Shown: in pieces, positions 19,156 through 27,243 of the stretch
Layout: the number at the start of each line of letters is the position of its first letter
Numbering within the stretch: position 1 is the stretch's first letter
From: Rheinheimera texasensis DSM 17496
GTDB taxonomy: Bacteria > Pseudomonadota > Gammaproteobacteria > Enterobacterales > Alteromonadaceae
Assembly (NCBI RefSeq): GCF_000711985.1
Contig: NZ_JONU01000007.1
Location: 806,001 to 870,000 of the forward strand
DNA: 64,000 nucleotides
Direction: 5' to 3'
Program-made: the position numbers and the translations under genes
Notes under the pieces: model-generated
Told to the model about the DNA's origin: nothing
Database searches by the model: none
The model's input: the letters and a program-made list of their open reading frames with translations, nothing else

Positions 19156-19168
19156 TGCTAAATTAGCA
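19156..19168. promoter_or_regulatory. Perfect palindrome in divergent promoter region
   Basis: The 13-nt palindrome TGCTAAATTAGCA lies in the 225 bp between the cupredoxin-like gene and the barrel gene. It is a candidate operator that could co-regulate both. No regulator gene is adjacent. Confidence 0.35.
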
Positions 19169-19225
19169 TGTATCAGCTGTGAAAAACTTTAGATTTTAAC
19201 CATTTAACATTATTGGATGTTCGTA

Positions 19226-20470
19226 ATGCCAAAGATCCATCATGCTGCAGCAGCATTTATACTGCTTGTTGCCAGTGCACAAAGCGCAGAACTGACGCCC
19301 TGGCTGGAGCTGCAGGCAAAAGCTGAACTCGGTTGGGTGCAGCACAGCGAACAACATAAAAACCTGGGCCCCTGGTGGCAGCAAGGCACTGGCCAACTCG
19401 CCATCAGCGATGACCGTCTGACCACAGGGCCAATTTTGGCTGCGCTGCAAATCAATAGCGATAGTCCCTGGTCTGCCCGTTTGCATTTAAGTCATCAGCA
19501 GGCGCTTGATGCCGCCAGCGGCGTGACTGAAGCCTGGCTGCAATATCAGCCGTTACCACTGGATGGCTATCGACTGAAAGTCCGAGCCGGCTGGTTTTAT
19601 CCGGCCCTGTCGCTGGAAAATACCGATCTGGTCTGGAGCTCGCCTTACAGCAGCAGTTTTTCCGCCATCAACAGCTGGTTTGCTGAAGAACTGCGGGCAA
19701 AAACGCTGGAGCTGAATGTCAGTCGGCCCGGCAGGGCATTTAACAGCAATCATAGCTGGCAGGCGGTGCTTGGCGCTTTTCGTAACAACGACCCGCTGGG
19801 CAGCTTAATTGCATGGCGCGGTTTTGCTGTGCATAACCTGCAAACCCGGATTGGTGGCCGCGTGGACTTTGCGCACTACCCGAGCCTGCGTCGCTTTCCG
19901 CTGGAGCTTCAACCGGACTGGGTCGAACCTTTTGTTGAACTGGACGGCCACACCGGCTGGTATAGCGGCCTGCACTACCTGTACAGGCAAGACACCGAAT
20001 TGCGTTTTTACCACTATGACAACCGGGCCGACCCGACAGTATTGGCTCAGGGCCAATACGCCTGGCTGAACAAGTTTGATCAGTTGGCCTTCCAACAGCA
20101 ACTCAGCGAGCGCTGGCGTCTGGTCAGTCAGTATCTGGATGGCCGCACTGAGATGGGTTATGACACGGTATTAATCGACTACCGCGCCGCTTTTGTTTTG
20201 CTGAATTATCAGCATGACTTGTGGCAAGCGACACTGCGGTATGACCACTGGCAACAATGGGATCGTGATGCTACAGCGGGTGACGACAACAGCGGGCGCG
20301 GTCATAACTGGACTTTCGCCTGGCAATTCCCGCTCAGTGAGCACTGGGTTTTTCTCAGTGAATTCAGCCGGATGAACAGCCATCAGGCCAGTCGCGGCCA
20401 GTGGGCGGGCTGGCCATTACAACGCAACTTCTATCAGAGCCAGTTCAGTCTGATTTGGCGCTTTGACTAA
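19226..20470 (+). CDS. Outer-membrane beta-barrel protein, putative porin
   Basis: This protein of about 414 residues has a signal peptide (cut after QSA, about 20) and then alternating amphipathic beta-strands rich in Trp and Tyr up to the C-terminus (FSLIWRFD). The family is not named with certainty. Similar proteins in Shewanella and Alteromonas sit beside cupredoxin-like genes and signalling genes. The ATG at 19226 has GGA eight bases upstream; an ATG three codons earlier (19217) lacks one. It is divergent from 18356-19000 and probably functions with it in the envelope. Confidence 0.7.
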   Translation: MPKIHHAAAAFILLVASAQSAELTPWLELQAKAELGWVQHSEQHKNLGPWWQQGTGQLAISDDRLTTGPILAALQINSDSPWSARLHLSHQQALDAASGVTEAWLQYQPLPLDGYRLKVRAGWFYPALSLENTDLVWSSPYSSSFSAINSWFAEELRAKTLELNVSRPGRAFNSNHSWQAVLGAFRNNDPLGSLIAWRGFAVHNLQTRIGGRVDFAHYPSLRRFPLELQPDWVEPFVELDGHTGWYSGLHYLYRQDTELRFYHYDNRADPTVLAQGQYAWLNKFDQLAFQQQLSERWRLVSQYLDGRTEMGYDTVLIDYRAAFVLLNYQHDLWQATLRYDHWQQWDRDATAGDDNSGRGHNWTFAWQFPLSEHWVFLSEFSRMNSHQASRGQWAGWPLQRNFYQSQFSLIWRFD

Positions 20471-20495
20471 GGAAAACTTGCTGACTTGGTTTCAC

Positions 20496-21116
20496 TCAGG
20501 ACAACACCAGCCAGATGCCTACGCCAGCCATCAGCGTCGCAGCAATACGGTTCATCAGTCTGGCGTTGCCGTCCTGCATAAACAGCACGCGCAACGCTTT
20601 GCCGCCGCTGGCATAAAGCAGCAAGGAGGCGAATTCCAGCAGTAAAATGATCGCCAACAGCACCAGCAATTGGGGCCAGAAGGGTAAACTGGCATCGATA
20701 AATGGCGGTAACAGCGCCATATGAAAGGCCCAGCCTTTGGGATTAGACACCGCAGTGACAAAGCCCTGGGTGAACAATTCACGGCGTGAGCTTTGCTGCG
20801 CCTGCCCCGGTTCCGGGATCGCCAGTTTGCCTTTGCTTTGCCACATTTGCAGCGCCAGATACCCAAGATAAGCGCCGCCAAGCCATTTAAACGCCGTCAG
20901 AAGGCCAGGCATACTAAGCAGTAGTGCCGACACGCCAAGCACTGCAGCTAAGGCTACCAGTCCAACGCCGAGTAATTCGCCCCACATCATCCACAACGCC
21001 CGGCGCACGCCCTGACTGATGCCGACGGTCAGTGCAAGCGTCATACAAAGGCCTGGCGTGATAGAAACAAATAAAAAAGTCGGGATAAACAAGCCCATCA
21101 GGCTTAGGTTGATCAA
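20496..21116 (-). CDS. LysE/RhtB-family amino-acid exporter
   Basis: This 206-residue inner-membrane protein has six hydrophobic segments. It carries the LysE family N-terminal motif FLFVSITPGLCMTLAL (the usual PGP reads PGL here) and NPKGWAFHMALLPPF in the middle, a hallmark of homoserine/threonine-type exporters. It starts at TTG 21116: GAGGAG stands eight bases upstream, and the codon overlaps the stop of the upstream gene as TTGA. An ATG six codons later has no ribosome site. The substrate is unknown. Confidence 0.85.
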   Translation of the reverse strand: MINLSLMGLFIPTFLFVSITPGLCMTLALTVGISQGVRRALWMMWGELLGVGLVALAAVLGVSALLLSMPGLLTAFKWLGGAYLGYLALQMWQSKGKLAIPEPGQAQQSSRRELFTQGFVTAVSNPKGWAFHMALLPPFIDASLPFWPQLLVLLAIILLLEFASLLLYASGGKALRVLFMQDGNARLMNRIAATLMAGVGIWLVLS

Positions 21117-21973
21117 GATCTCAGCTCCTCAGAGGAATTTATGCGTTCAGGTCGTGGCGGGCCAAACAGTGCGGCGCATTTTGCCGCCAAACCGGGTGCC
21201 GCGGCAGCATCGGCCAGCATTCGCCGCCACTCGTGGAAAGTGATAGTCAGTGGATTGACCGATTCAAAATCATCAGTGATACCAAAACGACAGGGCGTAT
21301 GGTCGTGCTCAGCTTCAAAAGTACCAAACAGCCGGTCCCAAATCACCAGCACGCCGGCAAAATTCTTATCGATATAGATATCATTACAGGCATGGTGTAC
21401 CCGATGCCAGGACGGCGTGTTAAGCACATAACCCAAAGCGCCCCAATGCCTGCCGGCGCGGGTGTGCACAAAAAACTGAAAGCCCAGATTAATGGCCACA
21501 ACCGCCAGCACCAGTTTGGGGTCAAAGCCGAGCAACACCAACGGCACCCAGAATAACCACATACCGGACAACGGATAAGTCAGGCTTTGGCGAAAGGCGG
21601 TGCTGAAGTTCATCAGCCGGGAGCTGTGATGCGCGACATGCGAGGCCCAAAGCCAGCGCACACGGTGCGAGGCGCGGTGAAACCAGTAATACAGAAAATC
21701 CTGCAGCAGAAACAACAGCAATAAGTTCAGCAGATTAAATGGCAGGTCGAACAACGCAAACTGCGCCAGCCAGTAAAACAGCGGCATCAGCAGTAATAGA
21801 GACAACGCATCACCGCCCTGATGCATGGCGGCCGTGGCGAAATTTGCCAGCGAATCGCGCCATTGATAGATGCCACTGTCCCGGCACGCACTTTGATACC
21901 ACTCAAAGGCAATAAACAGAAAAAATATCGGACTGAGCAGGATCAGGATCGCTTCTACCGGCACCATCGCCAT
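21113..21973 (-). CDS. Sterol-desaturase / fatty-acid-hydroxylase family membrane enzyme
   Basis: This 286-residue integral-membrane protein has the di-iron His clusters of the family: HRASH and HVAHH (about 119-137), then HTRAGRH and HRVHH (about 175-205). Several hydrophobic helices precede them. Such bacterial enzymes hydroxylate or desaturate lipids, including carotenoid or hopanoid-type substrates; the exact reaction cannot be read here. It is translationally coupled to the LysE-family exporter downstream (4-bp overlap). Confidence 0.88.
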   Translation of the reverse strand: MAMVPVEAILILLSPIFFLFIAFEWYQSACRDSGIYQWRDSLANFATAAMHQGGDALSLLLLMPLFYWLAQFALFDLPFNLLNLLLLFLLQDFLYYWFHRASHRVRWLWASHVAHHSSRLMNFSTAFRQSLTYPLSGMWLFWVPLVLLGFDPKLVLAVVAINLGFQFFVHTRAGRHWGALGYVLNTPSWHRVHHACNDIYIDKNFAGVLVIWDRLFGTFEAEHDHTPCRFGITDDFESVNPLTITFHEWRRMLADAAAAPGLAAKCAALFGPPRPERINSSEELRS

Positions 21974-22228
21974 CTAACCATCGTTAAAATCACAAAGTGT
22001 TAATGTAACATGGCCGTTTTACCGGCTGCACCTTTTTCGCCTGATACTGCACCAGACTGGTACCCACCGTGGCATCACCGTCCAACTCATGAATTTTTAT
22101 ATTTAAAAATCATAGAATTAAAAAAACCTCTGATTGGAATAACCTTTGCTGCAGTCAGAAAGCATCTGCTGTCGCCAGCCTGACACAGAAGGCTGACAGA
22201 CTGCAGTCGTCGTTGACCCGGAGGTCTT

Positions 22229-23482
22229 ATGCTGAACCTGAAAAATCACCCACAACGCGATTTACTGGAAAAGGAATTACAACAACGGTTTTTCCCGGCG
22301 CTGCAGGCGCCTTGCCGGATCTGTCACTGGATGCTGACGGTGGGGCTGGCCTCGCGACCACTCGAATTTCAGCAGCTGCAACAGCTTGCCCACCAATATG
22401 GCGTTGCGTTGCTGGAAGGCGATGTTGACCTGAACCTGGATTTGGGCGAGGTGATGCTGCGTTGGGAGCGACATTCTGAGTTTTCAACTTACAGTTTTAT
22501 TAAATCCGGTCAGGCCACTGGCTTTGAAGACCCCTTGAGTTTTCTGCCAAGTCTGGACTGGTTTAACCCACTCCCAGGCCAGCTCTTTCGCGTGGTGCAA
22601 CTACAGGTCTTACCGGCATCCGAACAAGCCAACGCCGGCGCTTTGTTTGCCGCCGAACATTGTATGTCGAGCCTGCTTGCCGATGGCAAAGCCAGGGTCT
22701 GGACCGATTTCCGTAAGCACCCGGAAGGCGCCGGCCGTATGTTGCTGCTGGACCACGGTTTATCGCCGTCGGCACTGGCGCGGCTGGTGCAGCAATTGTT
22801 TGATCTGGGAAATTACCGCAAACTCAGCCTGCTCGGCTGGCCAACCAGCCGCCAGGCGCTCAGTCAGTTACATCTGATGGAACAACAACTATCGGATATC
22901 ACCCAGCGCATCGAACAGCAACAAGGCTCTGACGAGCAATTGCTGCGTGAGATCAGCCAGTTATCAGCGCAGACGGAACATCTGATCGCCAACAATAACG
23001 CCCGGCTGGATGCCAGCGCTGCCTACTACCAGCTGACACTGGACCGGTTAAAGGCGCTGCGCGAGCAGCAGGTCGACGGCATGATGACCTTGCAGGATTT
23101 CTCTGAGCGCCGGCTGACACCGGCCTTTCGCACGGCGCAATCGGTGCAAAACCGCCAGCGTAATCTGTCAAACCGCCTCGGTCGCTCAACCGAGCTGCTG
23201 CGCACCCGCATCAACTTGCAACTGGAGCGGCAGAATACCGGCTTGTTGGCGTCGATGGACCAGCGGGTGAGGTTACAACTGAGCCTGCAACGCGCGGTAG
23301 AACGGGTCTCTGTGGTGGCGATCAGTTACTACGCAGTAGCGCTTTGTGACAAACTGCTGGCGTCCATCCAGCACTGGTGGCCAAAACTGCCGCTGAAAGA
23401 CGCCCAGAGCCTCAGTTTGCCACTGGTGGTGCTGGCGGTCAGCATCCTGCTGTATCGCCTGCACCGGCATCATCGGCATTGA
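22229..23482 (+). CDS. DUF3422-family membrane-anchored protein
   Basis: This 417-residue protein begins MLNLKNHPQRDLLEKELQQR and matches the general layout of DUF3422. An N-terminal globular part (about 1-210) is followed by a long helical, probably coiled-coil region (about 210-350). Hydrophobic segments stand at about 350-370 and 390-410, with a His/Arg-rich end RLHRHHRH. Function is unknown. The start has a strong GGAGG seven bases upstream. The upstream 255 bp hold an AT-rich stretch and an imperfect inverted repeat around CTGCAGTC / GACTGCAG (about 22150-22209), with no gene. Confidence 0.75.
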   Translation: MLNLKNHPQRDLLEKELQQRFFPALQAPCRICHWMLTVGLASRPLEFQQLQQLAHQYGVALLEGDVDLNLDLGEVMLRWERHSEFSTYSFIKSGQATGFEDPLSFLPSLDWFNPLPGQLFRVVQLQVLPASEQANAGALFAAEHCMSSLLADGKARVWTDFRKHPEGAGRMLLLDHGLSPSALARLVQQLFDLGNYRKLSLLGWPTSRQALSQLHLMEQQLSDITQRIEQQQGSDEQLLREISQLSAQTEHLIANNNARLDASAAYYQLTLDRLKALREQQVDGMMTLQDFSERRLTPAFRTAQSVQNRQRNLSNRLGRSTELLRTRINLQLERQNTGLLASMDQRVRLQLSLQRAVERVSVVAISYYAVALCDKLLASIQHWWPKLPLKDAQSLSLPLVVLAVSILLYRLHRHHRH

Positions 23483-23495
23483 GTATGGTAAATAG

Positions 23496-24149
23496 TCAGC
23501 TCTTCTCGCCAAAACATAAGTCGCCGGCGTCGCCCAGGCCCGGCACTATGTAAGCCTGTTCATTCAGGCGCTCATCGACCGCACCGAGCCAGAAATGCGT
23601 TGCTGTACCAAGCTCGCGTTGCAACAGTGCCAGGCCCTCAGGCGCTGCAATAGCCGCCGCTATGTGCAAGCTGCGTGGCGTGCCGCTTTGTGCCAGTAAA
23701 CGCCAGACTTTCAGCAGTGACGAGCCGGTGGCGAGCATCGGGTCAATGAGCACTACGTCACGGCCTTCAATCGACGGATTGGCGCTGTAACCGAGAAAAA
23801 TATCCTGTTCCATTCCCGCTTGTTCAGCCTGACGGTAAGCGCCGATAAAACCGCTGTCAGCCTGATCAAATACATCGGCAAAGCCCTGATAAAACGGCAA
23901 GCCGGCCCGCATAACACAAATCAGCAAAGGTTGCTGATCTAAATCTGCCCCTCGGGCTACGCCTAATGAGGTATGTAACGGAAAAGTCTGATATTGCAGT
24001 GTTTTGGATAATTCATACCCCAGTAACATACCAAGGCGCTGTAAGTTATGGCGAAAACGCCAGCGGTCAAGTTGGATATCCGGATCGCGCATTTGTGCCA
24101 ATATGGTTTGCGCCACGGAAAGCTCTTGATTTAATTCGAATATTTTCAT
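23496..24149 (-). CDS. upp: Uracil phosphoribosyltransferase (divergent)
   Basis: Upp salvages uracil to UMP with PRPP. The 217-residue protein keeps the PRPP loop LIDPMLATGSSLLK (about 135-148) and the C-terminal uracil-binding stretch EQAYIVPGLGDAGDLCFG. The middle ICVMRAGLPF matches the family's RAG motif. The N-terminal half differs much from E. coli Upp, so it is a separate branch; other uracil-PRTase-like roles cannot be excluded. The ATG at 24149 has GGAG upstream. It is convergent with the DUF3422 gene. Confidence 0.88.
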   Translation of the reverse strand: MKIFELNQELSVAQTILAQMRDPDIQLDRWRFRHNLQRLGMLLGYELSKTLQYQTFPLHTSLGVARGADLDQQPLLICVMRAGLPFYQGFADVFDQADSGFIGAYRQAEQAGMEQDIFLGYSANPSIEGRDVVLIDPMLATGSSLLKVWRLLAQSGTPRSLHIAAAIAAPEGLALLQRELGTATHFWLGAVDERLNEQAYIVPGLGDAGDLCFGEKS

Positions 24150-24261
24150 GAAAATTACTCCAGAAATCTGTGATGACCATCGCAGTTCTGCCGGTCAGAG
24201 CTTGAATTCTGCCACAATCACGCCCATCTCAGCAGAATAAATCCTGCTACTTTGAAGCAAA

Positions 24262-25179
24262 ATGCCCACTGATTTTTTTTCAAACTTTTTCCAACCTATT
24301 TTACAACAGTATGGCCGCGACCTGCTGTTGCTACTGATCCTGGTGCTGGCTCTGGGCACTGTTTTTTATCCGCTTTATCGCCGCCGTCAGCGCCGCATTC
24401 AACTGGCACAACAGTCTTTTCCAACGGCCTGGCGTAAAATTCTGCAGCAGCGCTGGCCGCTCTATCGCGCCTTGCCGGCTGACGTGCAGCAGCAAGTCAG
24501 AAAGCAAATACAGCGCTTTATCGCCGAAGTGGAATTTATTGGCTGTGATGGCCTGACGGTGACCGACCAGATGCGGGTGTTGATTGCCGCGCAAGCCAGT
24601 CTGTTGACGGCCCGGTTGCCGGTCAATGATTATCCGGGACTCCGTCAGGTGCTGGTTTACCCCGATGCCTTTGCCGTCGACCTGAACCAGCCGGACGGCG
24701 TCGGCGTGGTACATGAAAAAACCGAATGGCGGGAAGGCGAATCCTGGCAACAGGGCCAGGTCATTTTGTCCTGGCGTCATACCTTAGCCGGCGCTGCAGT
24801 CGCTGACGATGGCCGCAATCTGGTGATCCACGAGTTTGCCCATCAGCTGGATCAGCAAACCGGCAGCGTGAATGGCTTCCCGCCCCTGCCGACAGCAGAA
24901 CTGCAACAGCAATGGTCCAGGCAGATGCAGACGGCATTCGACCAGCTGCAACGCGATTTGCAACAAAGCTCTCCAACCTGGATTGACCCTTATGCCGCCA
25001 CCAATCCGGCTGAATTTTTTGCCGTGCTCAGTGAATTATTCTTTGAAATGCCGGCCTATCTGGCCGACTGTCAGCCCCAGCTCTATCGGTTAATGCAGCA
25101 GTTCTTTCAGCTCGACCCTAAAAGCTGGCCACTGCAACAGCCACAACTGCCGTCACTGATTCAGAAAAGGTTCAGATGA
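24262..25179 (+). CDS. mtfA: Zinc-dependent peptidase MtfA (DgsA/Mlc anti-repressor family)
   Basis: This 305-residue M90-family zinc peptidase has the HExxH-type motif HEFAHQLD (about 190-197) and the downstream third-ligand region NPAEFFAVLSELFFE (about 250-265). In E. coli MtfA binds the repressor Mlc and relieves PtsG repression. Here an N-terminal transmembrane helix (about 20-40) precedes the domain, as in other proteobacterial forms, so this copy is probably membrane-tethered. It is the first of a rightward cluster with a His-rich protein and a SlyD-like isomerase. Confidence 0.9.
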   Translation: MPTDFFSNFFQPILQQYGRDLLLLLILVLALGTVFYPLYRRRQRRIQLAQQSFPTAWRKILQQRWPLYRALPADVQQQVRKQIQRFIAEVEFIGCDGLTVTDQMRVLIAAQASLLTARLPVNDYPGLRQVLVYPDAFAVDLNQPDGVGVVHEKTEWREGESWQQGQVILSWRHTLAGAAVADDGRNLVIHEFAHQLDQQTGSVNGFPPLPTAELQQQWSRQMQTAFDQLQRDLQQSSPTWIDPYAATNPAEFFAVLSELFFEMPAYLADCQPQLYRLMQQFFQLDPKSWPLQQPQLPSLIQKRFR

Positions 25180-25230
25180 CTTCGCCATATTAGCTGCATC
25201 AGCATGTGCTGAAGTAGCGCCGGAGGCATT

Positions 25231-25572
25231 ATGAACAAGTGTTTTCTTTTCGCAGCTGTGTTGTCAGTCGCCGTCACAGCCGGCACCGCCAAAGCAGCCA
25301 GCCAGGTAGAGGTCAATCTTTATGGCCAGGTGTTACCGGGAGTTCATGGCCACGTGCGAGTCGCCGATCCCTACCCGTCCTATGACCGCATCGTCGTGAT
25401 TGAAGCCCCTTATGCCCATCAGCGCGACTGGGGCCGTTATTGCCACCATTACCGCGCCTGTGGTCAGTCGGTGCGTTTTGTTGAAGTGCGGGAATATCAG
25501 GAACAACGTCACTGGCACAAACCAAAACGCCATAAACACCGCCACAGACATCATCATGATTGTGATCATTAA
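25231..25572 (+). CDS. Small secreted histidine-rich protein
   Basis: This 113-residue protein is not recognised. It has a clean signal peptide (cut after AKA-A, about residue 22), a short beta-like part (QVEVNLYGQVLPGVHGHVRV) with two Cys, and a strongly basic His-rich tail: nine of the last twenty residues are His, with one more Cys. This suggests binding of Ni, Zn or Cu in the periplasm. The start is decided by GGAGG five bases upstream. It lies between a zinc peptidase and a His-tailed SlyD-like protein. Function is inferred only from composition. Confidence 0.75.
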   Translation: MNKCFLFAAVLSVAVTAGTAKAASQVEVNLYGQVLPGVHGHVRVADPYPSYDRIVVIEAPYAHQRDWGRYCHHYRACGQSVRFVEVREYQEQRHWHKPKRHKHRHRHHHDCDH

Positions 25573-25635
25573 GCCCCTTCCGCCGGGCGGTGAACTTGTT
25601 ATAATCGCCGCCCCCGGAATTTTGGAAACTCAGAG

Positions 25636-26118
25636 ATGATCATCACCAAGGACAGCGTTGTCCAACTGCATTACCGCGTTTCAGACGCATCAGGCCTGAT
25701 TGAAGATTCAGCCAAAGGCGAGCCGATGTTGTATCTGCACGGCCACCAGAATATGTTGCCAGCCATTGAACAGGCGCTGGAAGGCAAGTCGGCCGGCGAC
25801 CTATTGTCACTGGTTGTCGAACCCAAAGACGCCTACGGCGGGCGTGACGACAATGCTATCCAAAGCATTCAGGTCAAACATTTAAAAGGCGCGAAAAAAT
25901 GGGCGCCGGGCATGACAGCTGTCGTCGAGACCGAACATGGTCCGCGTCAGGTGAAAATTGTCAAAGTAGGCATGTTTAAAGCCGAAGTGGACGTCAATCA
26001 CCCACTGGCCGGCAAAACTCTGACTTTTGACCTGAACGTGGTCTCTGTGCGCGAAGCCACTGCCGACGAAATCGCCCATGGCCATGCTCATGGCGCCGGC
26101 GGCCATCACCACGACTAA
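25636..26118 (+). CDS. slyD: SlyD-like FKBP-type peptidyl-prolyl isomerase with His-rich tail
   Basis: This 160-residue cytoplasmic protein has the FKBP domain interrupted by the IF chaperone domain. FKBP parts are VVQLHYRVSDASGLIEDS, GHQNMLPAIEQALEG and DVNHPLAGKTLTFDLNVV. The IF part covers about 70-125. The C-terminus ends in HGHAHGAGGHHHD, a shortened form of the metal-binding tail of E. coli SlyD that delivers nickel to hydrogenase. The tail is far shorter than in E. coli. It catalyses proline isomerisation and acts as a folding chaperone. Confidence 0.92.
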   Translation: MIITKDSVVQLHYRVSDASGLIEDSAKGEPMLYLHGHQNMLPAIEQALEGKSAGDLLSLVVEPKDAYGGRDDNAIQSIQVKHLKGAKKWAPGMTAVVETEHGPRQVKIVKVGMFKAEVDVNHPLAGKTLTFDLNVVSVREATADEIAHGHAHGAGGHHHD

Positions 26119-26197
26119 TACTCCCGGTATAACAGTGGCTGGATCTGCCCGGCCACTGTGCTAGTCTACAAAAAACCACCGCCTTGCAGTTTGCCGC

Positions 26198-27151
26198 ATG
26201 AAAATTCTGTTGTCGTTGATTGTCACGACTTTGCTGTTGTTTGGTCTGAACCTTTACAGATTGCAATCGTCGACACCAGATCCGGTGCGGGCGCCAACCA
26301 CGCAGCTGGAGCAAAAGCAGCTGCCGGCATTATTACCGGAACAACAAATCCTGCAAATTCAGCAGAGTAATCACCGGCAATTTCACATTCAGTGGGGCAT
26401 GAATCCGGAAGCACCATTTTTTATTCTGGAAGGGCCGGATCAAGGCGCCGGATTCTGCGATGTGCTGATAGAACGGCTGCAGGTGTATTTGCCGGATGTG
26501 CGGCATCGATTTCTGGTCGAACCGCAAGTCAGGATCCGGCAGCGTCTCGATGCCAAAGAAAACCTGTGTTATCCCTGTGCTTTGTATTCAGCCGAACCGG
26601 CGGCACAACAAGGCCGGTTATTCAGTAAACCAACCCATTATTACCGACCGCATGGCATTATTACCCGTCCGGAACTGGCGGTAGAAATCAGCCGGCGTTT
26701 TGGCAATCCGGTCGATTTGGCTAAACTGCTGCAAAGTGAATTGCGCTTTGGTTTTCCGCCACAGCGCCGATATGGCAAGTTACAGCCGCTGCTGGATGAG
26801 CACCGCCTGCACAGCCCAAATCATGTCAGTTTTAACACCGGCAAAGACGCCAGCATGCTGCACCTGCAAATGCTCAGTCAACAGCAGCTGGACGTCACCA
26901 TCGACTACATCAGCAGCCTGAATTTTTATGCGATGCATGCGCAGCGTAAGCTGGTGTTTTTGCCGATCGCCGGTTATCAGGACTGGCTGGCCGGAGCCGT
27001 CGCTTGTCCCGACAATAATTGGGGCCAGCTGGCAGTTCTCAGGGTTAATGCGGTGATCGACCGGCTGCGTAAAGACCGCGCTTTGCAGCAAAATCTGCAG
27101 TTCTGGTTCGGCGAAGACTTACCGCCTTTCCCGTCAGAACCGGCGCATTAA
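26198..27151 (+). CDS. Periplasmic SBP-3-like protein (TIGR02285-type)
   Basis: This 317-residue protein has an N-terminal anchor or signal helix (about 1-18) and a two-lobe binding-protein-like domain: FHIQWGMNPEAPFFILEG opens it, and LDVTIDYISSLNFY and NNWGQLAVLRVNAVIDRLRK lie near the end. It resembles orphan transporter-substrate-binding proteins of gammaproteobacteria known as TIGR02285. Four Cys stand in the middle (CDV, LCYPC, ACP). No transporter gene is linked. A sensory or scavenging role is possible; the ligand is unknown. Confidence 0.7.
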   Translation: MKILLSLIVTTLLLFGLNLYRLQSSTPDPVRAPTTQLEQKQLPALLPEQQILQIQQSNHRQFHIQWGMNPEAPFFILEGPDQGAGFCDVLIERLQVYLPDVRHRFLVEPQVRIRQRLDAKENLCYPCALYSAEPAAQQGRLFSKPTHYYRPHGIITRPELAVEISRRFGNPVDLAKLLQSELRFGFPPQRRYGKLQPLLDEHRLHSPNHVSFNTGKDASMLHLQMLSQQQLDVTIDYISSLNFYAMHAQRKLVFLPIAGYQDWLAGAVACPDNNWGQLAVLRVNAVIDRLRKDRALQQNLQFWFGEDLPPFPSEPAH

Positions 27152-27243
27152 GCTGCTTTGGTATTGAAATTTAAGCTGCAATCCAACGCGCTTCAGGCTA
27201 AAATCTGCGGCTGTTTTTTCAGCTCAGCAAATGGACTCAGCCG

